The notes under the pieces were generated by a model. That model made no database searches. It had not been told where the DNA came from and worked only from the letters and a program-made list of their open reading frames with translations. Of a stretch of DNA of 64,000 nucleotides, positions 59,876-64,000 are shown one piece after another. The number at the start of each line of letters is the position of its first letter. Position 1 is the first letter of the stretch. The stretch comes from Arthrobacter sp. MA-N2. Its GTDB lineage: Bacteria > Actinomycetota > Actinomycetes > Actinomycetales > Micrococcaceae. The translations under genes were made by a program, and so were the position numbers. The DNA is taken from assembly GCF_000517125.1 (NCBI RefSeq), contig NZ_KI912157.1, positions 278,979 to 342,978 on the forward strand, in the 5' to 3' direction.

Positions 59876-62466
59876 AATTCACCCTTGCCGACTACCAGTC
59901 CGACGTCGTTGAGGAAACACTCAACGAAATCAGTATTGCCGTCCAACGACTTCGCTCCAACAGTGAACGCAAGACAGCGATCGGCATAAGTGCTCCGACA
60001 GGCGCGGGAAAGACCGTGATTGCCTCGGCTGTACTGGAGGGACTGTTCTTCGGAACAGAGGACTCTGATCCGCGTCCGGAAACCACCGTCCTGTGGCTGA
60101 CCGATGACGGAGAACTCAATGAGCAGTCCCGCAAGAAGATCCGGGCGTCTTCAGACCGGATCAATATGAATATGCTCCGGACTGTCGAGGCTGACTTCGA
60201 CCAAGCGGAGTTCGATCCAGGGCTCGTATATTTCCTAAACGTCCAAAAGCTCGGGACCGGCGCTACCCGCCACATCCAGACCGGCGACGGGCGCAGGTAT
60301 TCGCTGTGGGAAACTATCGGCAACACCATCAAGCAGCGCGGCAGCGGTTTCATCGTTCTGGTAGATGAGGCACACAGGGGAGCCACGGACCGGAGCCGGC
60401 CGACGATCCTGCGACGAATCCTTGACGGGTCGACCATCGAGGTGCCAGGGGGCAACGACACTTTCCGCACGATCGTGAACCCGCCGGCACCAATAGTGAT
60501 TGGGCTGTCGGCGACCCCGAAGAAATTTGAGGAGGCCATGCGCGGCGCTGCTGGCCGTTCCCTGGTGCAAGTCGTGGCAGACGTCCAAAAGGTGCGCGCC
60601 TCCGGTCTTATCAAGGAGCGCATTAACGTCAGCTACGCGCTGGACGACCAGCCCAGTGATGACACCTTGATTCGTCAGGCTGTAGCTGACCTGGATCGTT
60701 CCGACCGGCAATGGCAGGAGTGGGCCCGTGCCACGGGCGCTTCGTCCTATCCGGTGCCGCTCCTGGCCATCCAGGTTCCGGACCTTACGTCGGCCGCCAA
60801 GATTGGCGAGATTGTCCAGACACTGACCGATGCCTCCGACGCCTTTGATGACGCTGACTCCATAGCTCACGCGTTTGGTGTCCATGCCCCAATCACAACG
60901 ACCACATGGTTGAGCGGGGTGGAGATGCCACGGGTGGTTCAGTACATTGCCCCAACCTCGATTTCGCAGTCAGGGAACCTGCGTGCCGTGATCTTTATGC
61001 AAGCTTTGACCACAGGATGGGACTGCCCCCGAGCTGAGGTTATGGTGTCCCTGCGCAGCGCCCAGGAGCACACGCAGATCGCCCAGCTCATCGGGCGCAT
61101 GGTCCGCAACCCCTTGGCCAAGAAAATTGAGGAGCCCGAATTCGATGAGCTGAACGCAGTGGATCTGTACCTGCCACACTTCAACAAGGCTGAAGTGGCG
61201 CAGGTTGTGAAGTCCTTTATGGATTCGGCGGACATTGAGGTTCCGGTGCAGTTGAATCCAAAGCGCATGACGCGGAATCTGGACGTGCCTGAAGCGGTCT
61301 GGGATGCCATCGGTGAGCTGACCAGGGAGCAGAAACCGGTACGCCGGTTTAACTCAAATGTGAATCGTCTGGTACGGCTCGGTGCCCTACTGGATAACTC
61401 CAACTTCGAGCACCCCGGAGGGTCTTCCTACACCGAAGAATCTCGCAACGTGGTTGTGGAGACCCTTGCTTCTGTGTACAGCCAAAACAAGGTGGCCATC
61501 GACAAGGTTGCGGCTTCGTTGCTCGAAGTGAGCTTTGAAATGGCCACTTTCGACCAGTACAGCGGTGCCAATACCGGGACCATTGCGCGCACGGCCGTTA
61601 CCAGCCAAAAGAACCTGCGTCAGCTTCTGGAAGAGGCCAAACGACGACTCCCCGACGCCGCCGCTGCCTGGTACAGCACCTCCTTGGTCATCGCCGGCGA
61701 GCTGGATTGGGATGAAGTGGTCGTCCGGACCGTCGCCGTGGCAAGGTCCGCCGAGGCCCGGGAAGCGCTGGAAGCCCAATGCGGTGCCCGCGTGGAATCC
61801 TGGCGGCGCAACACGGCGGGCTCGGTGGCCCGCCTGAAACCGACGCAACGCCAGGAATTTGAAGCCATCTTTGCACCCGTAGGTTCGGCCCTGACCAGCA
61901 AACTCGGTATGCCAGAGAATATCTCCCAGAAAACAGAATTCCTGAACAAGGAAACCGGGCTGGTCGAGGAGCTTCCGTTATATGCGAGCCATCTCTACGC
62001 GCTGCCCGACACCAGGCTGTACCCCGACACCTTGACGGGATGGGAAGAGAGTGTCCTTGAAGCCGAGCAGGCCTCCGGAACGCTGTTGGGATGGTATCGG
62101 AACCCCGTAGGCGGCAGCCACGCGCTGTCCGTGCACTATCTGGATTCCGAGGTGTCCAAGAATCTCTATCCGGACTTCCTGTTCTTCCATGATGACGGTG
62201 ATGGCGGAGTAGCCATTGATCTGGTGGACCCGCACAATCACTCGTTAGCTGACACGGCACCAAAGTGGGCTGCCCTGGCACGATACGTCCGAGAGCACGA
62301 CGACGATTTCCGCCGCGCCGCGATTGTCATCAAGGACCCCGCTGGAATGCTGTCGGCCATCCAGCTATCAGGCCAAACCGACGGAACTCTCGAGAAAAAG
62401 CTGGCTGAAGCAACATCCAAGGAAGCCATCGAACAATTGTTCCGTGAGCTTGGCGGAGCTTACTAA
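59872..62466 (+). CDS. res: type III restriction endonuclease/helicase subunit (Res)
   Basis: 864 residues, GTG start coupled to mod. SF2 helicase motifs: Walker A in ISAPTGAGKTVIASAVL (about residue 42), DEAH in IVLVDEAHRGATDRS (about 164), LSATPKKFEEA, and motif VI in QIAQLIGRMVRNPLAKK. The C-terminal nuclease candidate is NLYPDFLFFHDDG (about 766) and GGVAIDLVDPH, PD-D without the usual ExK lysine, a variant catalytic motif. With Mod it translocates or diffuses on DNA and cuts between inverted unmethylated sites. Confidence 0.9.
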   Translation: MKFTLADYQSDVVEETLNEISIAVQRLRSNSERKTAIGISAPTGAGKTVIASAVLEGLFFGTEDSDPRPETTVLWLTDDGELNEQSRKKIRASSDRINMNMLRTVEADFDQAEFDPGLVYFLNVQKLGTGATRHIQTGDGRRYSLWETIGNTIKQRGSGFIVLVDEAHRGATDRSRPTILRRILDGSTIEVPGGNDTFRTIVNPPAPIVIGLSATPKKFEEAMRGAAGRSLVQVVADVQKVRASGLIKERINVSYALDDQPSDDTLIRQAVADLDRSDRQWQEWARATGASSYPVPLLAIQVPDLTSAAKIGEIVQTLTDASDAFDDADSIAHAFGVHAPITTTTWLSGVEMPRVVQYIAPTSISQSGNLRAVIFMQALTTGWDCPRAEVMVSLRSAQEHTQIAQLIGRMVRNPLAKKIEEPEFDELNAVDLYLPHFNKAEVAQVVKSFMDSADIEVPVQLNPKRMTRNLDVPEAVWDAIGELTREQKPVRRFNSNVNRLVRLGALLDNSNFEHPGGSSYTEESRNVVVETLASVYSQNKVAIDKVAASLLEVSFEMATFDQYSGANTGTIARTAVTSQKNLRQLLEEAKRRLPDAAAAWYSTSLVIAGELDWDEVVVRTVAVARSAEAREALEAQCGARVESWRRNTAGSVARLKPTQRQEFEAIFAPVGSALTSKLGMPENISQKTEFLNKETGLVEELPLYASHLYALPDTRLYPDTLTGWEESVLEAEQASGTLLGWYRNPVGGSHALSVHYLDSEVSKNLYPDFLFFHDDGDGGVAIDLVDPHNHSLADTAPKWAALARYVREHDDDFRRAAIVIKDPAGMLSAIQLSGQTDGTLEKKLAEATSKEAIEQLFRELGGAY

Positions 62467-62553
62467 CAATTGGCAGTGATTGTTGACGGCATGGAGGCAT
62501 GCTTCGAGCCAACTTAAACCCTAAATGTCGGAGGTGCGTGAAAGGATCCGGAC

Positions 62554-63303
62554 ATGACTGAACTGGCATACATGACCCGCGAAGCCTGGGCGAAGGCAGG
62601 TACCTCAATGGTGCCCCAGAGCGCTGTTATCCGCGAGTGGCTTGGCGAGCCGCCGTACCTGTTCGCAGCCTCAGATTTGAAGAGGCTGCGAGAGCCAAAT
62701 AGCGCTGACATGGAGTTCATCAACTATGTCGCTGTGGAGAAGGGCTCCCAACGGACCGTGGGAATCTCGGATTTGCGAAAGCTTACACAGGAGAGCAATC
62801 GCTTCAACGGAACCCTCACTGTCCTGCATCCATATGAGCAGGACGATTGTGAGTTACTAAGGGAACTCGTTGACAACAACAAGGTGGCGCGCCTCTTTGT
62901 GGTCGTCTGGTCCCCCTCGGATATGGTCCGGATTTGGCTTGACGGTGCAGGTGCACAGAATTTGGATACAGGATCGGTCGAAGCACTCGACCCCGTTCAG
63001 CTCGAGGCGGCCAAGTGCATGGTTGGTGAGCAGTACAACGGGCTCTCGACCGGGAACGGGAAAGCCGCCGTTGTTCAACTGATCCGTACTATCACGGATA
63101 GCGGGTATGTCCTGGAGAAGGAACCTTGGTTGCGGGCATTCTTCGCTGCTGGTGGAGAATTTCGCCACGCCGAGTCAATCAGCAAGCTGATCGCGGAGAT
63201 GAAGAAGGGGACCAAACACCGCGTACAGCAACGCTACCGGCCAGAGATTCTCTCCATACTTCAAGAGCGAGCTTCAGCGGCACCGGCAGATCTTCCAGGC
63301 TGA
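62554..63303 (+). CDS. unknown protein downstream of the type III system
   Basis: 249 residues, ATG start 87 bases after res. Soluble alpha/beta protein with AVIREWLGEPPYLFAASDLK near the start, LFVVVWSPSDMVRIWLDGAG in the middle and a basic helix (SKLIAEMKKGTKHRVQQRYR) near the end. No catalytic motif recognised. Its place at the end of the restriction operon suggests an accessory or an independent defence protein; regulation by the same promoter is possible. Function not assigned. Confidence 0.7.
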   Translation: MTELAYMTREAWAKAGTSMVPQSAVIREWLGEPPYLFAASDLKRLREPNSADMEFINYVAVEKGSQRTVGISDLRKLTQESNRFNGTLTVLHPYEQDDCELLRELVDNNKVARLFVVVWSPSDMVRIWLDGAGAQNLDTGSVEALDPVQLEAAKCMVGEQYNGLSTGNGKAAVVQLIRTITDSGYVLEKEPWLRAFFAAGGEFRHAESISKLIAEMKKGTKHRVQQRYRPEILSILQERASAAPADLPG

Positions 63304-63351
63304 CAGATGTCACGGCAAGAACGCCTCCGGCCCAACTAGTAGTTTGAACAT

Positions 63352-63744
63352 GTGAACAAACAACAGCGACTGCGTAACACCGCCGAAGGCTTCATGGGCG
63401 GTCTTGTAGCCAATGGTTTTTATGGCCCTTGGCGGTGGAACAACCTCGACTGGGAATTGGCTTTCTACAACGCCTGGCGCGCGTGGCCTCCGCAGCAGCG
63501 CGATCCTCAGAGCTTTCCCCGTTTTGAAATTGGAGGGCACAGGACGAGTTCGCAGGCCCGCGAAATGTTGTGGCAGCTTAAGTCCACCTCGCCTTTTCAC
63601 AACTATAAGGAGGAGCCGTTTCCCGAGGAGCCAAAGAACCTGACTCCGGTTGAGTACCTAGAGATCTGGACCGACGGCGCGACGCCGGAAGAGTGGATTG
63701 CCCTCGCGGCAGGCTTCCTCCGAGAGATGGACGTTGCCGACTAA
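63352..63744 (+). CDS. hypothetical protein
   Basis: 130 residues from a GTG at 63352. Aromatic-rich (FYGPWRWNNLDWELAFYNAW then RAWPPQQRD), with NLTPVEYLEIWTDGATPEEW near the C-terminus. No membrane segment or known domain. It follows the 249-residue unknown protein by 48 bases and may belong to the same unit. Not recognised. Confidence 0.6.
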   Translation: MNKQQRLRNTAEGFMGGLVANGFYGPWRWNNLDWELAFYNAWRAWPPQQRDPQSFPRFEIGGHRTSSQAREMLWQLKSTSPFHNYKEEPFPEEPKNLTPVEYLEIWTDGATPEEWIALAAGFLREMDVAD

Positions 63745-63846
63745 ACGGGCGACTGCGAGTGCCACTGGACCGTTGCACCGAAGTCCTCTGCAGCATTTGC
63801 CGTTTGAGGTCGGTTGCTGGCTGGGGTTCTCCTGCAGAATGGGTGC

Positions 63847-64000
63847 ATGTGCGGCAGATACGTGATGTCCAAGGCTAGCGGGGACCTGCTCAGCTACTTC
63901 GATGCCAAGGAGGTCGAGGGCACGCCTCCCCCGCCGAGCTGGAACGTCGCGCCGACACAGAGCGTGCCGATCGTGGCTGAGCGCTTGGACGAGGGCAGCA
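63847..64000 (+). CDS. SRAP/HMCES-YedK family abasic-site protein (N-terminus, runs off the window)
   Basis: The first 51 codons are present: MCGRYVMSKASGDLLSYFDA and later PPSWNVAPTQSVPIV. Cys2, freed by methionine removal, and the NVAPTQ segment are the hallmarks of the SRAP family, which forms a covalent thiazolidine link to abasic sites in single-stranded DNA and protects replication forks. The full protein is usually 220-260 residues. Its presence next to restriction genes is common and may reflect the edge of the island. Confidence 0.92.
   Translation, partial: MCGRYVMSKASGDLLSYFDAKEVEGTPPPPSWNVAPTQSVPIVAERLDEGS

Overview
The window reads as a mosaic mobile replicon, most likely a plasmid or a plasmid-derived island, of a high-GC actinobacterium of the Arthrobacter/Micrococcaceae type. 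The pointers are GC-rich codon use, a mycothiol-type maleylpyruvate isomerase, a PaaX regulator, an actinobacterial transfer region (SCO6880, DUF4913 and DUF6668 families) and a complete plasmid backbone with a replication initiator, ParA, a small RHH partner and centromere-like repeats. The organism assignment is inference; no rRNA or tRNA gene was seen.

Layout. 1-159 is the start of an MFS transporter leaving the window. 422-3093 is a complete IS21-family element with a 6-bp target duplication. 4083-11331 (minus strand) is a PucR-type regulator followed, upstream, by a six-gene aromatic operon: two-component flavin monooxygenase, flavin reductase, hydratase-aldolase, extradiol dioxygenase, cupin and aldehyde dehydrogenase. 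Divergent from it, 11855-20756 (plus strand) encodes a PaaX regulator and a salicylate-to-central-metabolism operon: salicylyl-AMP ligase-like, ADP-forming CoA ligase-like and salicylyl-CoA 5-hydroxylase-like proteins, gentisate 1,2-dioxygenase, fumarylpyruvate hydrolase and maleylpyruvate isomerase. Together these could take a naphthol-like bicyclic phenol through salicylaldehyde, salicylate and gentisate to pyruvate and fumarate.

21037-23010 is a lone Rad50/SMC-like ATPase. 23497-31778 (minus) and 31922-35591 (plus) form a type IV secretion/conjugation region with coupling protein, VirB4-like, SCO6880-like, VirB6-like, lytic enzyme, lipoprotein and two ParA-like proteins, but no relaxase in the window. 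35597-39516 holds the Rep initiator, a repeat-rich centromere region and parA with its RHH partner. 39866-44448 is a two-component system facing a putative transport module (DUF1538 membrane protein, PII-like protein, CBS protein, antiporter-regulator fragment). 44752-48277 is a Tn552/Tn402-like transposon core whose transposase is broken at a perfect 16-bp palindrome, flanked by two serine recombinases.

48867-63744 looks like a defence island: two proteins with related zinc-ribbon units (one with a VSR-like nuclease, one with six ribbons and a GIY-YIG-like domain), a PD-(D/E)xK protein whose last codons were replaced by a second IS21 element (53859-56495), a Shedu nuclease, and a type III restriction-modification pair with two unknown proteins downstream. 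The window ends inside an SRAP (YedK/HMCES) gene.
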